Shown in pieces: positions 1 through 7,858 of a DNA stretch of 64,000 nucleotides. The notes beneath the pieces are model-generated. The model was not told the origin of the DNA, did no database searches, and saw nothing but the letters and a program-made list of their open reading frames with translations. The stretch is from the NCBI GenBank assembly GCA_964518955.1, contig CAZFHS010000032.1, positions 1 through 64,000 on the forward strand, written 5' to 3'. Source of the stretch: JBDGYW01 sp964518955. GTDB lineage: Bacteria > Gemmatimonadota > Gemmatimonadetes > Gemmatimonadales > GWC2-71-9. Numbering within the stretch: position 1 is the first letter of the stretch; each line of letters opens with the position of its first letter. The position numbers and the translations under genes were made by a program.

Positions 1-2
1 TG

Positions 3-335
3 GTCCGGACCATGGCCGAGCGAATGGAGATGCGGGATCTCGGCAGTGATGTGGCCCTGGACGGTCAACAAGCCCTCGACATGATCGATGACGAGATTCC
101 CGATGTCATGGTTCTCGATCTGAGAATGCCCGGAATCGACGGGATGGAAGTCTTGAAGCGCGTCAAGGAGACGTATCCGCAGGTGGCCGTGATCATCATG
201 ACGGGCCACGGGTCGGACGAGGACGAGAAAGAGGCTCGGCGCCTCGGTGCGTTTGCGTACCTTCGCAAGCCGGTAGACATGGGCGAACTCATCGAAGTCG
301 TCAGGAATGCCGGTCGGGCTCGCTCGGATGGGTGA
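3..335 (+). CDS. Single-domain response regulator (5' end outside window)
   Basis: This is a CheY-like receiver that would take a phosphoryl group from a histidine kinase on the Asp of VLDLRMPG. After it come the Thr of IIMTGHG and the Lys of LRKPVD, the usual active-site set. The reading frame is open to the window edge, and the first visible residues (VRTMAERM) correspond to helix 1. The beta-1 strand and acidic pair are therefore missing, and the true start lies upstream. An internal ATG at 12 is not credible as a start. No output domain follows. It ends 9 bp before the histidine kinase gene, so it is the first visible member of that operon. Confidence 0.9.
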   Translation, partial: VRTMAERMEMRDLGSDVALDGQQALDMIDDEIPDVMVLDLRMPGIDGMEVLKRVKETYPQVAVIIMTGHGSDEDEKEARRLGAFAYLRKPVDMGELIEVVRNAGRARSDG

Positions 336-344
336 CGTCTGGAG

Positions 345-2042
345 ATGAAGGAAGATCGTGTCGGTGATAACAGCCCCCATGAGCTGATCTCCCAGCGCCG
401 TTATCGGAAGCTACTCACCACCACGGCGCTATCCGCTTCACTAGTGGCAGTAGTTCCGTTGCTGATCATTGCGATAGTCAGCAACCATCAGTATGCGGAT
501 GCGTTCAGGTCCGAGCAGACTCGCCCCATGCTCCGCTTTGCCGAGAACGGGAAGCAGTCGTTGGAGTCGTTTCTCTCGGAACGTATCTCGGCGCTCAATC
601 TCGTAGTACGAGAGCGGTCGTTTCAGGAGCTTCGAGACCCCAGACGCCTGGACCGGCTGCTAGCGAACATGAAGCGAGCCTTCGGAGGCTTCATCGATAT
701 TGGCGTGATCGATGAGGACGGAGTTCAAGTCGCCTACGCCGGCCCGTACGAGCTCGAGGGACGGGACTACAGCGAACACAACTGGTTCCACGAAGTGAGT
801 ACCAGGGGCGTACACGTCAGCGACGTCTTCATGGGATATCGGAATCTTCCCCATTTCGTAATTGCGATCCAGGAAGATCTCGGGCAGGGCCATGTATTCG
901 TTTTGCGTGCCACTATCGACACCGACGTAATCGACCGCTTGGTTCTGTCACTGGCTGCTCAGCCATCCCATGACGCCTTCATTGTCAACCGCAACGGCGT
1001 TCTGCAGACGCCGTCTCGGTTCTACGGCGAGGTGTTGGACACCGTTCATCTGGCAGCGTTACCCAGCAGCACCAGGGCAGAATTGCTCGAAGTAGATGAT
1101 GCCGATGGCCGCGCTCTGATGGTTGCCTATGCCCAGGTAACCGACTCTCCATTCAATGTTGTCTTGCTGAGCCCGCGGGATGAGCTCAACGAGGGCCTGG
1201 TGTCGTTGACTCGGAACCTGCTGGCTTTCCTCATCATCAGCATCATATTGATCCTCGCGGTGATCGTCTTGGGAACGAGGCGCATGGTCAACAGAGTGCG
1301 CGAGGCCGATCTAAAACGTGCGGCGTTGTTTCACAAGGTGGAGTACACCAACAAGATGGCAGCCATCGGGCGCCTTGGCGCCGGCGTGGCACACGAGATA
1401 AACAACCCGCTCTCGATCATCAATCAGAAGGCGGGTCTGCTCAAAGACTACATCATGTTGTCTGAGGAGTTGCCGCCCAAAGACAAATTGGTCGGACTCG
1501 TGAATTCCGTACTCAAATCGGCTGAGCGCTGCGGGGGAATCACTCATCGCCTGCTGGGCTTCGCCAAGCACATGGAGGTCCAGTGGGGAAATATCGACCT
1601 CGATGAGCTGATCAAGGATGTCCTGAGCTTCCTGGAAAAGGAAGCCAGTTATCGCAGCATCAAGATCGATTTCAACTATCCTGAAGAGCCGCCGACCGTC
1701 GTCAGCGATCGTGCGCAGTTACAACAAGTATTTCTGAACATCATCAACAACGCCTTCGCCGCCATGGACGATGGCGGGCACCTGGAAATAAGCATTCAGG
1801 CAGTTGCTGACGAGGCTGTAGCCGTGACGGTTGCCGACGATGGATCCGGCATATCCGACGACGATATGGCCCACATCTTCGATCCGTTCTTCACCACGAA
1901 AAAGGGTTCGGGAACGGGATTGGGCCTCTCCATAACGTACGGCATCGTACAGAAGTTGGGCGGCAAGGTTAGTGTGACGAGCAAGGTTGGTGAAGGAACC
2001 CGATTTACGGTCACGCTCCCCAGAAACAGGCCCTCGGCTTAG
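345..2042 (+). CDS. Membrane sensor histidine kinase with dCache-type periplasmic domain
   Basis: A 565-residue hybrid-free histidine kinase. A first membrane segment lies near residues 24-46. A periplasmic region of about 240 residues follows, resembling double-Cache/PDC sensors (the EGRDYSEHNWFHEV stretch is typical). The second membrane segment is near 288-309. The cytoplasmic part has the H-box GVAHEINNP with phospho-acceptor His350, an N-box around NNAFAAMDDGG, the G1 box DDGSGISDD, an F-box DPFFTTKKGSG and the G2 box GTGLGLSI. DctB-like Cache kinases often sense small organic acids, and a DASS carboxylate transporter lies downstream, so a carboxylate signal is plausible but inferred. 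Its partners are the flanking stand-alone receivers. Confidence 0.93.
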   Translation: MKEDRVGDNSPHELISQRRYRKLLTTTALSASLVAVVPLLIIAIVSNHQYADAFRSEQTRPMLRFAENGKQSLESFLSERISALNLVVRERSFQELRDPRRLDRLLANMKRAFGGFIDIGVIDEDGVQVAYAGPYELEGRDYSEHNWFHEVSTRGVHVSDVFMGYRNLPHFVIAIQEDLGQGHVFVLRATIDTDVIDRLVLSLAAQPSHDAFIVNRNGVLQTPSRFYGEVLDTVHLAALPSSTRAELLEVDDADGRALMVAYAQVTDSPFNVVLLSPRDELNEGLVSLTRNLLAFLIISIILILAVIVLGTRRMVNRVREADLKRAALFHKVEYTNKMAAIGRLGAGVAHEINNPLSIINQKAGLLKDYIMLSEELPPKDKLVGLVNSVLKSAERCGGITHRLLGFAKHMEVQWGNIDLDELIKDVLSFLEKEASYRSIKIDFNYPEEPPTVVSDRAQLQQVFLNIINNAFAAMDDGGHLEISIQAVADEAVAVTVADDGSGISDDDMAHIFDPFFTTKKGSGTGLGLSITYGIVQKLGGKVSVTSKVGEGTRFTVTLPRNRPSA

Positions 2043-2052
2043 GAGCTTCATC

Positions 2053-2436
2053 ATGGAAGGACTTCGTGTCTTGATCGTAGATGACGAGGAAGAGCTTGTC
2101 AGCGCCCTCGAAGAACGGCTGAACCTGAGGGGGTTCGAAGCCGCAGGAGTAACGAAAGGCGCTGATGCGCTCGTGTATCTCGACAATACGCCGTGTGACG
2201 TCGTGCTCCTGGATGTGAAGATGCCTGAGATAGGTGGCTTGGAGATCATCAAGAGAATCAAAGAGAAGAAACCGGGGCTCGAGGTAATTTTGCTGACCGG
2301 GCACGGTTCGGCCCAGGACGTGGAGAAGGGAATGGAACTCGGGGCCTTCGACTATCTAATGAAACCTGTTGATATCGACGTGCTGGTTCGGACTCTACTC
2401 TCCGCCGCAGATCGTGGCGGCGAGGGTGCATCGTGA
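2053..2436 (+). CDS. Single-domain response regulator
   Basis: A 127-residue receiver beginning MEGLRVLIVDDEEE, with acidic pocket DDE, phospho-acceptor Asp in VLLDVKMP, Thr in ILLTGHG and Lys in LMKPVD. The frame is open further upstream into the kinase gene. The ATG at 2053 is chosen because it places beta-1 right after the start and has AGGAG at 2041-2045 upstream. There is no DNA-binding or enzymatic output domain. It is the second of three receivers in this operon, so a shuttle, phosphate sink or allosteric role is more likely than direct transcriptional control. Confidence 0.92.
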   Translation: MEGLRVLIVDDEEELVSALEERLNLRGFEAAGVTKGADALVYLDNTPCDVVLLDVKMPEIGGLEIIKRIKEKKPGLEVILLTGHGSAQDVEKGMELGAFDYLMKPVDIDVLVRTLLSAADRGGEGAS

Positions 2437-2460
2437 AGCTATGATTTTGGAGGCGATCAG

Positions 2461-2892
2461 ATGAGCGAATGTTCTGTGCTGCTTGTCGACGATGAAGTCG
2501 ATTTCGTCGACGTGCTCGCCGAGCGACTGGAGGCTCGCGGCCTGAGGGTTGAGACCGCTGGTGACGGGCCCACCGCATTGGCAAAGGCGCGAGAGCAAGC
2601 CTTCGATGCAATTGTGCTGGACATGGCCATGCCAGGCATGGATGGGATCGAGACGCTAACTGGACTTCTCGAGATCAATCGGGACTTGCAGGTCATACTG
2701 CTCACAGGCCAGGCAACTTTGCGCCAGGCAGTTGACGCCATGAAACTCGGAGCGCTGGATTTTCTGGAGAAACCGGTGGACATCGACGTTCTCACTGCAA
2801 CAATCGAGAATGCGGCGACGAGAAGGACAGAGTTAGACGACGAACGAGTCCAGCAGAAGATCTCGGATATACTGAAGCAGAAGGGTTGGTGA
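2461..2892 (+). CDS. Single-domain response regulator with C-terminal tail
   Basis: A 143-residue protein with receiver motifs VLLVDDEVDF, phospho-acceptor Asp in IVLDMAMPG, Thr in ILLTGQ and Lys in LEKPVDIDV. A charged tail of about 25 residues ends in ISDILKQKGW. Similar short tails occur on receivers that dock on partner proteins. It lies 24 bp after the previous receiver, and its stop sits only 5 bp ahead of the CBS-domain ATG, which indicates one transcript. No output domain is present. Confidence 0.92.
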   Translation: MSECSVLLVDDEVDFVDVLAERLEARGLRVETAGDGPTALAKAREQAFDAIVLDMAMPGMDGIETLTGLLEINRDLQVILLTGQATLRQAVDAMKLGALDFLEKPVDIDVLTATIENAATRRTELDDERVQQKISDILKQKGW

Positions 2893-2897
2893 GAGCT

Positions 2898-3449
2898 ATG
2901 AACTCCGAGACAACGCCTGAATTGGGTGAAATGAAGACAGTCGGCGAGATCATGGTTCCTCTGGAGCAGTACCCGAGTGTGCGAGACAACACCACGCTCG
3001 TCGAAGCGATAGAACTGATCGAGAACGCGCAGATCGACATATTTGGGCGGAAGTCACTCCCACGCGGGCTCCTCGTATACGATGAAATCGGTGTGTTCGT
3101 CGGCTACGTCAGGCGCCGTGACATCATGCGAGGTTTGGAACCGAGGTCACTGGTGAGTGAGCCTCTGGAATATCGAAAGAAGCTCTTCGACGTCGCGGTC
3201 GACCCCAACCTTTCTGAACTCCGTTGGGATCACGTCGTCAAAGGGATTCGCGAGCAGAGAATCAGGCCCGTGAGCGACGTAATGCGGCCAATCGAGGCAA
3301 TTCTCGACGCGAGCGACCACGTCATCAAGGCCGTGTACGAGATGGTCTCACTCGATGTAAGCCCGATTCCAGTGCTGCAGGATGGGCGCGTAGTTGGCGT
3401 GGTACGAACAGTCGATGTGTTTCAAGAGTTGGCCCGACTGCTCCGATAA
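2898..3449 (+). CDS. CBS-domain pair protein
   Basis: A protein of about 183 residues with two CBS motifs. The first spans roughly residues 15-75 (VGEIMVP ... GYVRRRDIM). The second is near 120-180 (VSDVMRPIEAI ... VGVVRTVDVFQEL). Such pairs (Bateman modules) bind adenine nucleotides and regulate enzymes or transporters. The frame also allows TTG (2886) or GTG (2889) starts overlapping the previous stop. ATG 2898 is preferred. Placed between the receivers and the DASS transporter, it may tie transport or signalling to cell energy state, which is inference. Confidence 0.85.
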   Translation: MNSETTPELGEMKTVGEIMVPLEQYPSVRDNTTLVEAIELIENAQIDIFGRKSLPRGLLVYDEIGVFVGYVRRRDIMRGLEPRSLVSEPLEYRKKLFDVAVDPNLSELRWDHVVKGIREQRIRPVSDVMRPIEAILDASDHVIKAVYEMVSLDVSPIPVLQDGRVVGVVRTVDVFQELARLLR

Positions 3450-3470
3450 TCAGCGAAACCACTTCATCTC

Positions 3471-5024
3471 ATGAATCCTGAAAAGTCAACCGAAAAAAGC
3501 TCCACAGGGGTTAGCACCGCGGACCGAGGTGGCGTGAAGGTCGCCGCGAAACCGATTGGAACTTCGGCTGCTGCCAGCGCGAGCAAAACCGACTGGAAGC
3601 GAGTGACGTTCATACTGCTCGGTGCAACGCTTTTTGCCCTGGTGTATTTCGCACCCGTCCCTGACCCCGCCGTCGACCCGCAGGGAGAATCGTTCCCGCT
3701 GTCGCGCGAGGGGAAGGCCGCTATAGGCCTGTTCTTTCTGGCGGCAACATGGTGGGTCACAGAAGTGATCCCGATCGGCGTCACCAGCATCATGATCGCC
3801 GTCATACAGGGCTTGTTTCTCTTGCGCCCAGCGAAGAACGCCTTTTCCGACTTCATGGATCCGTCAGTGTGGTTCATCATCGGATCCCTGCTGTTTGGAA
3901 TGGTGTTTACAAAGACTGGCATAACGCGCCGCGCCGCATACAAGATGCTGACGTTGGTAGGGGAAAGAACCAGCATGATCTATCTGGGATGTTTCCTAAT
4001 GACATCATCCCTCACACTGATCATGGCACACACCGCCGTTGCAGCAACGGTGTTCCCATTGTTCCTGGCCATCTATGCCCTCTACACCGAAGAGAAGGAA
4101 CCGACCAACTTCGGCAAGGGACTATTCATGGGAATGGCGTTTGTGGCAGGCGCCGGCAGCATCATTACGCTGTTGGGTGCTGCCCGAGGCGCGGTTGCGA
4201 TTGGGTTTTATCTCGATATCACGGGCAACCAAGTCACGTTTTTCCAACTCACATACTACATGCTCCCGGTCGGTGTTCTGATGACGTTCTTGCTTTGGGT
4301 GTTCTTCATGTTGTACTACCCACCGGAGAAGAAGACCATACCAGGACTCCGAGAACGCGTAGAGCGCCTTTATGCCAGCCTGGGGCCAATCACGAGGGAC
4401 GAAATCCTGTCGCTCCTGATTGTGGGTGGCACGATCGTAATCTTGAGCCTGCGCTCGTTCATACCGGCACTCGGGGCAATTGACAAGAGCGCGTTCATAA
4501 TGCTCGCAGCGGTACTGTTCTTCATCTTCCAAATCGTGAGCCTAGAAGATCTGGAGGGAACCTCCTGGAACATCGTACTGCTGTTCGGGGGAGCGATGAG
4601 CATTGGCTTTTGCCTATGGCAAACCGGTGCTGCGGAATGGATGGCGGTGCATTGGCTCGGCCTGTTCAACGATAGTCACTGGCTGGTGTTTGTAATGGGT
4701 ATGGCGGTGTTCGTCATGGTCATGACCAACGTGATAATGAACGTTGCGGCAATCGCCATATCGATGCCCGTCGCCTTAGTCGTATCACCATATGTGGGAG
4801 TCGCCCCCGAAGTGATACTCTTTGCCTCGTTAGTGACCGCCGGAATGCCGTTCCTGCTGTTGGTGGGCGCGGCTCCGAATGCTATCGCTTATGGCAGCGG
4901 TCAATTTACGACTGGAGAGTTCTTCAAGGCTGGCATCCCGGCGAGCATCTTGCTCATCGCGGTACTCACGGTGTTCGTTTGGGTGATCTGGCCGGCGATG
5001 GGTATGCCGGTGCTTCTAAACTAG
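3471..5024 (+). CDS. DASS/SLC13-family anion symporter
   Basis: A 517-residue polytopic membrane protein with about 11-12 hydrophobic segments after a Ser/Thr/Ala-rich cytoplasmic N-terminus of about 40 residues. The family carries di- and tricarboxylates or sulfate, usually with Na+. The layout is the divalent-anion:Na+ symporter fold: an early helix WWVTEVIPIGVTS, a central cytoplasmic charged loop near 280-310, and a C-terminal repeat with TNVIMNVAAIAIS and a loop VGAAPNAIAYGSG that corresponds to the second substrate-binding hairpin. It lies 21 bp after the CBS gene and 6 bp before the carbonic-anhydrase-like gene. The substrate cannot be read from the sequence. Confidence 0.9.
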   Translation: MNPEKSTEKSSTGVSTADRGGVKVAAKPIGTSAAASASKTDWKRVTFILLGATLFALVYFAPVPDPAVDPQGESFPLSREGKAAIGLFFLAATWWVTEVIPIGVTSIMIAVIQGLFLLRPAKNAFSDFMDPSVWFIIGSLLFGMVFTKTGITRRAAYKMLTLVGERTSMIYLGCFLMTSSLTLIMAHTAVAATVFPLFLAIYALYTEEKEPTNFGKGLFMGMAFVAGAGSIITLLGAARGAVAIGFYLDITGNQVTFFQLTYYMLPVGVLMTFLLWVFFMLYYPPEKKTIPGLRERVERLYASLGPITRDEILSLLIVGGTIVILSLRSFIPALGAIDKSAFIMLAAVLFFIFQIVSLEDLEGTSWNIVLLFGGAMSIGFCLWQTGAAEWMAVHWLGLFNDSHWLVFVMGMAVFVMVMTNVIMNVAAIAISMPVALVVSPYVGVAPEVILFASLVTAGMPFLLLVGAAPNAIAYGSGQFTTGEFFKAGIPASILLIAVLTVFVWVIWPAMGMPVLLN

Positions 5025-5030
5025 CGAAGG

Positions 5031-5588
5031 ATGGGGACATTGGCACCAGATAGTTGCGTTGCAGTAACAAAGGCAGAACACATATTCGCGGCCTATCGAG
5101 GAACTCCTGTCGAGGAACTCCTCACGTATCACAACCTCGGACTGCCGTTTGATCAAAACTCCGTGGGAAAGCTGCTCATCGGAACATGCATGGACCGCAG
5201 GATTCAGCTCCGAATCCCTGCTGGATTCTCATATGTGCTACGTACTGGTGGCGCCAACCTCAGAGGTCTAGAGTTCCATATATCACTGGCGGTCGCGAAT
5301 GGCGTTTCCACCCTCTGTCTTATCGGACACGACGACTGCGCCATGGCTGGAGTGGTCGAACGTGGCCGAGACACGTTTGTACGAGGCCTCACTGAATTCG
5401 GTGGATTGAGTGAGGGCGATGCCGGAAAACAGTACGACGAGGATGTCGCCAGATGCCATGTCGGAGACCCGCTGACGTTCGTGCGGTCTGAAACAACGAG
5501 GTTGAGTCAGATGTATCCCGGAGCTCTGGTGGCCCCACTCTTCTACTCGGTCACGGAGCACACGCTTTATCAGGTAGATACGGGTTAA
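5031..5588 (+). CDS. Beta-carbonic-anhydrase-like protein
   Basis: A 185-residue protein with the beta-carbonic anhydrase zinc site: Cys53-Met-Asp55-Arg-Arg57 (the CxDxR motif) and His100-x2-Cys103 in LIGHDDCAM. The spacing of about 47 residues between the Cys and His parts fits the family. The Gly that normally follows the last Cys is Ala. Known members interconvert CO2 and bicarbonate in the cytoplasm. It starts 6 bp after the transporter gene and is probably cotranscribed with it. Bicarbonate supply for anaplerosis, or pH balance linked to anion uptake, would make sense but is inferred. Confidence 0.82.
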   Translation: MGTLAPDSCVAVTKAEHIFAAYRGTPVEELLTYHNLGLPFDQNSVGKLLIGTCMDRRIQLRIPAGFSYVLRTGGANLRGLEFHISLAVANGVSTLCLIGHDDCAMAGVVERGRDTFVRGLTEFGGLSEGDAGKQYDEDVARCHVGDPLTFVRSETTRLSQMYPGALVAPLFYSVTEHTLYQVDTG

Positions 5589-5609
5589 CTGCTGCGCGGG
5601 GTCTCGGTC

Positions 5610-6383
5610 ATGAAACCCTACATCCTCGAACAAACCAACTGGAAGCAGATTGCCAGCCAGCGTTACGAGGTTGCCATCATGCCATGGGGAGCCACCGAAC
5701 CGCACAATTATCACCTACCGTACGGGACTGATTCGCTGGAGACGGCCGAGATCGCGACACAAGCAGCCGAGCAAGCTTGGAACAGAGGGGCGAAAGTCAT
5801 GGTTCTGCCAACGATTCCATTGGGAGTGCAGAATCTGGGGCAGATTGAATTACCGTTTTGTTTGCACACTCGCCCTTCAACTCAACAGCTAATCCTCGAA
5901 GATGTCCTCACATCGCTGCATCGCCAGGAGATCCAGAAGTTCGTATTGCTGAACGGACACGGCGGCAACGATTTCAAAGCCGCCATCCGCGAGTTGCAGC
6001 CTCAGTTCCCGGATCTCTTCATCTGCCTGGTAGAGTGGTTTGGAATCCTCGATCCCTCAGCCTACTTCGAGGAAGAAGGGGAGCATGCCGGTGAAATGGA
6101 AACCAGCATTATGATGCACTTCTTCCCCGACCTGGTACTACCGCTGAACGAAGCTGGTGATGGGGAAACCAATTCCTTCGGATTGGGCAGCTTGAGAGAC
6201 GGTACAGCCTGGACTCCCCGCCGTTGGGACAGGATTTCAGAAGACACAGGTGTGGGTGACCCGAGAAACGCCACGGCCAAAAAGGGTGAGAAGTTCCTAG
6301 CGGATGTGACCACGAGGATCGCTGACTTCTTTGTCGAGCTCGCGGCATGCCGGCTGGAAGATCTGTATGAAAGGAGTGACTAG
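5610..6383 (+). CDS. Creatininase-family amidohydrolase
   Basis: A 257-residue cytoplasmic protein of the creatinine amidohydrolase/creatininase fold. Metal-site motifs are visible: Glu and His in GATEPHNYHLP, Asp in YGTDSLE, His in LLNGHGGND and Glu in EHAGEMETS. Characterised members hydrolyse creatinine or open cyclic amides in flavin/F420 or mycofactocin-type pathways. Many remain unassigned, so the substrate is unknown. The length is normal. It ends just ahead of the ABM monooxygenase gene (ATG 6385), suggesting cotranscription. Confidence 0.85.
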   Translation: MKPYILEQTNWKQIASQRYEVAIMPWGATEPHNYHLPYGTDSLETAEIATQAAEQAWNRGAKVMVLPTIPLGVQNLGQIELPFCLHTRPSTQQLILEDVLTSLHRQEIQKFVLLNGHGGNDFKAAIRELQPQFPDLFICLVEWFGILDPSAYFEEEGEHAGEMETSIMMHFFPDLVLPLNEAGDGETNSFGLGSLRDGTAWTPRRWDRISEDTGVGDPRNATAKKGEKFLADVTTRIADFFVELAACRLEDLYERSD

Positions 6384-6384
6384 G

Positions 6385-6690
6385 ATGCTCATCGTCCAAG
6401 TTCACGTACATGTCAAACCAGACCAAATCGCTGCATTTCACGAGGCGACATTGGAGAACGCGCGGAACAGTGTCCTAGAAACCGGTATCGCACGGTTCGA
6501 CGTTCTCCAACAAGCTGACGACCCGACCCGTTTCGTTCTCGTCGAGGTCTATCGTACCCCAGAGGATCCTGCCAGGCACAAGGAAACTGCCCACTATGCA
6601 ACCTGGCGAGACGCGGTAGCCGACATGATGGCGGAGCCACGAAGCAGTGTGAAATACGCAAACGTCTTCCCCGAAGATTCGGGCTGGTAG
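6385..6690 (+). CDS. ABM-domain (quinol monooxygenase/LsrG-like) protein
   Basis: A small protein of 101 residues, MLIVQVHVHVKPDQIAAF at the start, with a ferredoxin-like alpha/beta fold of the antibiotic-biosynthesis-monooxygenase family. The stretch FVLVEVYRTPEDPARHKET and the following TAHYATW match the LsrG/YgiN type. Members act as cofactor-free quinol monooxygenases or, in LsrG, as an isomerase/epimerase. The frame is open from 6331, but the ATG at 6385 has the ribosome-binding site AAGGAG near 6371 and gives the family length. The next gene starts 4 bp after its stop. Confidence 0.85.
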   Translation: MLIVQVHVHVKPDQIAAFHEATLENARNSVLETGIARFDVLQQADDPTRFVLVEVYRTPEDPARHKETAHYATWRDAVADMMAEPRSSVKYANVFPEDSGW

Positions 6691-6694
6691 GCAC

Positions 6695-7849
6695 GTGCGT
6701 TTCGAATTCGCCACCGCGACGAAGATCATAGTTGGCCCCGGAAGTCTCAGTGAACTTCCGCCGCTTGCCGCCGCAGAGGGCAAGCGCGCGTTGGTCGTGA
6801 CAGGTAGTTCTACTGAAAGAGCTCGTCCCCTCCTCGACGCACTAGCTGCGGAACAGGTTGAGTGTGCTACGTTCCCCGTGGCCGGTGAGCCCACCATAGA
6901 GACTGTCGCCGGCGGAATCGAGGCAGCGCGGAGCGCCGGTAGCGAACTCGTCATCGGCTTCGGCGGAGGAAGCGCCATCGACTCCGGCAAAGCAATCGCG
7001 GCCCTACTCACGAACGGTGGCAGTCCCCTGGATTACCTAGAAGTCATTGGGAAAGGGAAACAACTCTCTGAACCCTCTGCCCCATATGTCGCAGTACCTA
7101 CGACCGCGGGCACCGGCGCGGAAGTCACCAGAAACGCCGTGTTGGGCTCGCGCGAGCACCGCCTGAAGGTGAGTCTGCGAAGCCCGCTCATGTTGCCGCG
7201 CCTCGCGCTGGTCGATTCGGAACTCACTCACAGTCTGCCGCCACATATCACTGCCGCCACCGGGTTGGACGCTCTGACCCAGGTGCTCGAGCCGTTTGTA
7301 TCGATTCGAGCCAACCCGATCTCGGATTCCTTGTGCCGTGAGGGTTTGCGCCGCGTCGCACGATCGCTGCGCCGAGTTTACGCTGACGGCAACGACGCCG
7401 CCGCACGGGAAGACATGGCTATAGCGAGTCTTTTCGGCGGGCTCGCGCTCGCCAATGCAGGCCTCGGTGCCGTTCACGGTTTCGCCGGCCCCTTCGGAGG
7501 AATGTTCCCCGCTCCGCACGGCGCGGTCTGTGCGCGCCTCTTGCCTCACGTAATGGAGGCCAACGTTGGAGCACTACAGAGACGTTCAAACTCGAGTAAT
7601 GCGCTGCGACGTCACGATCAAGTCGCACAGATACTCACCGGCGAACTCGACGCTACCGCTTTGGACGGTGTGAACTGGGTTCGGGAATTGCGCGACGAGT
7701 TGAACGTATTACCCCTAACATCCTACGGCTTTACCGCCGGCGACATCGCGACACTAGCCGAGAAAGCAGCAGTCGCGAGCTCGATGAAGGGCAATCCCAT
7801 CGATTTGACCCGAGAGGACATGCACGGCATTCTGGAGCAGGCGGCCTAA
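6695..7849 (+). CDS. Iron-containing (group III) alcohol dehydrogenase
   Basis: A 384-residue NAD(P)-dependent dehydrogenase with GTG start. The N-terminal Rossmann half carries the nucleotide loop GFGGGSAIDSGK (near residues 88-99) and PTTAGTGAEVT. The C-terminal helical half holds candidate metal ligands in LDALTQ and in HGFAGPFGGMFPAPHGAVCARLL (read as separate His residues). These are the Asp/His/His/His pattern of the family. It oxidises alcohols or reduces aldehydes or maleylacetate-type ketones. The tight pairing with an ABM monooxygenase recalls aromatic or quinone breakdown, but the substrate is not determined. Confidence 0.88.
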   Translation: MRFEFATATKIIVGPGSLSELPPLAAAEGKRALVVTGSSTERARPLLDALAAEQVECATFPVAGEPTIETVAGGIEAARSAGSELVIGFGGGSAIDSGKAIAALLTNGGSPLDYLEVIGKGKQLSEPSAPYVAVPTTAGTGAEVTRNAVLGSREHRLKVSLRSPLMLPRLALVDSELTHSLPPHITAATGLDALTQVLEPFVSIRANPISDSLCREGLRRVARSLRRVYADGNDAAAREDMAIASLFGGLALANAGLGAVHGFAGPFGGMFPAPHGAVCARLLPHVMEANVGALQRRSNSSNALRRHDQVAQILTGELDATALDGVNWVRELRDELNVLPLTSYGFTAGDIATLAEKAAVASSMKGNPIDLTREDMHGILEQAA

Positions 7850-7858
7850 TCAACCACC

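Noticed and set aside
3749..4483. 244-codon plus-strand frame
   Set aside because: It is an out-of-frame shadow of the DASS transporter gene, with Arg/His-rich low-plausibility residues and no family motif.
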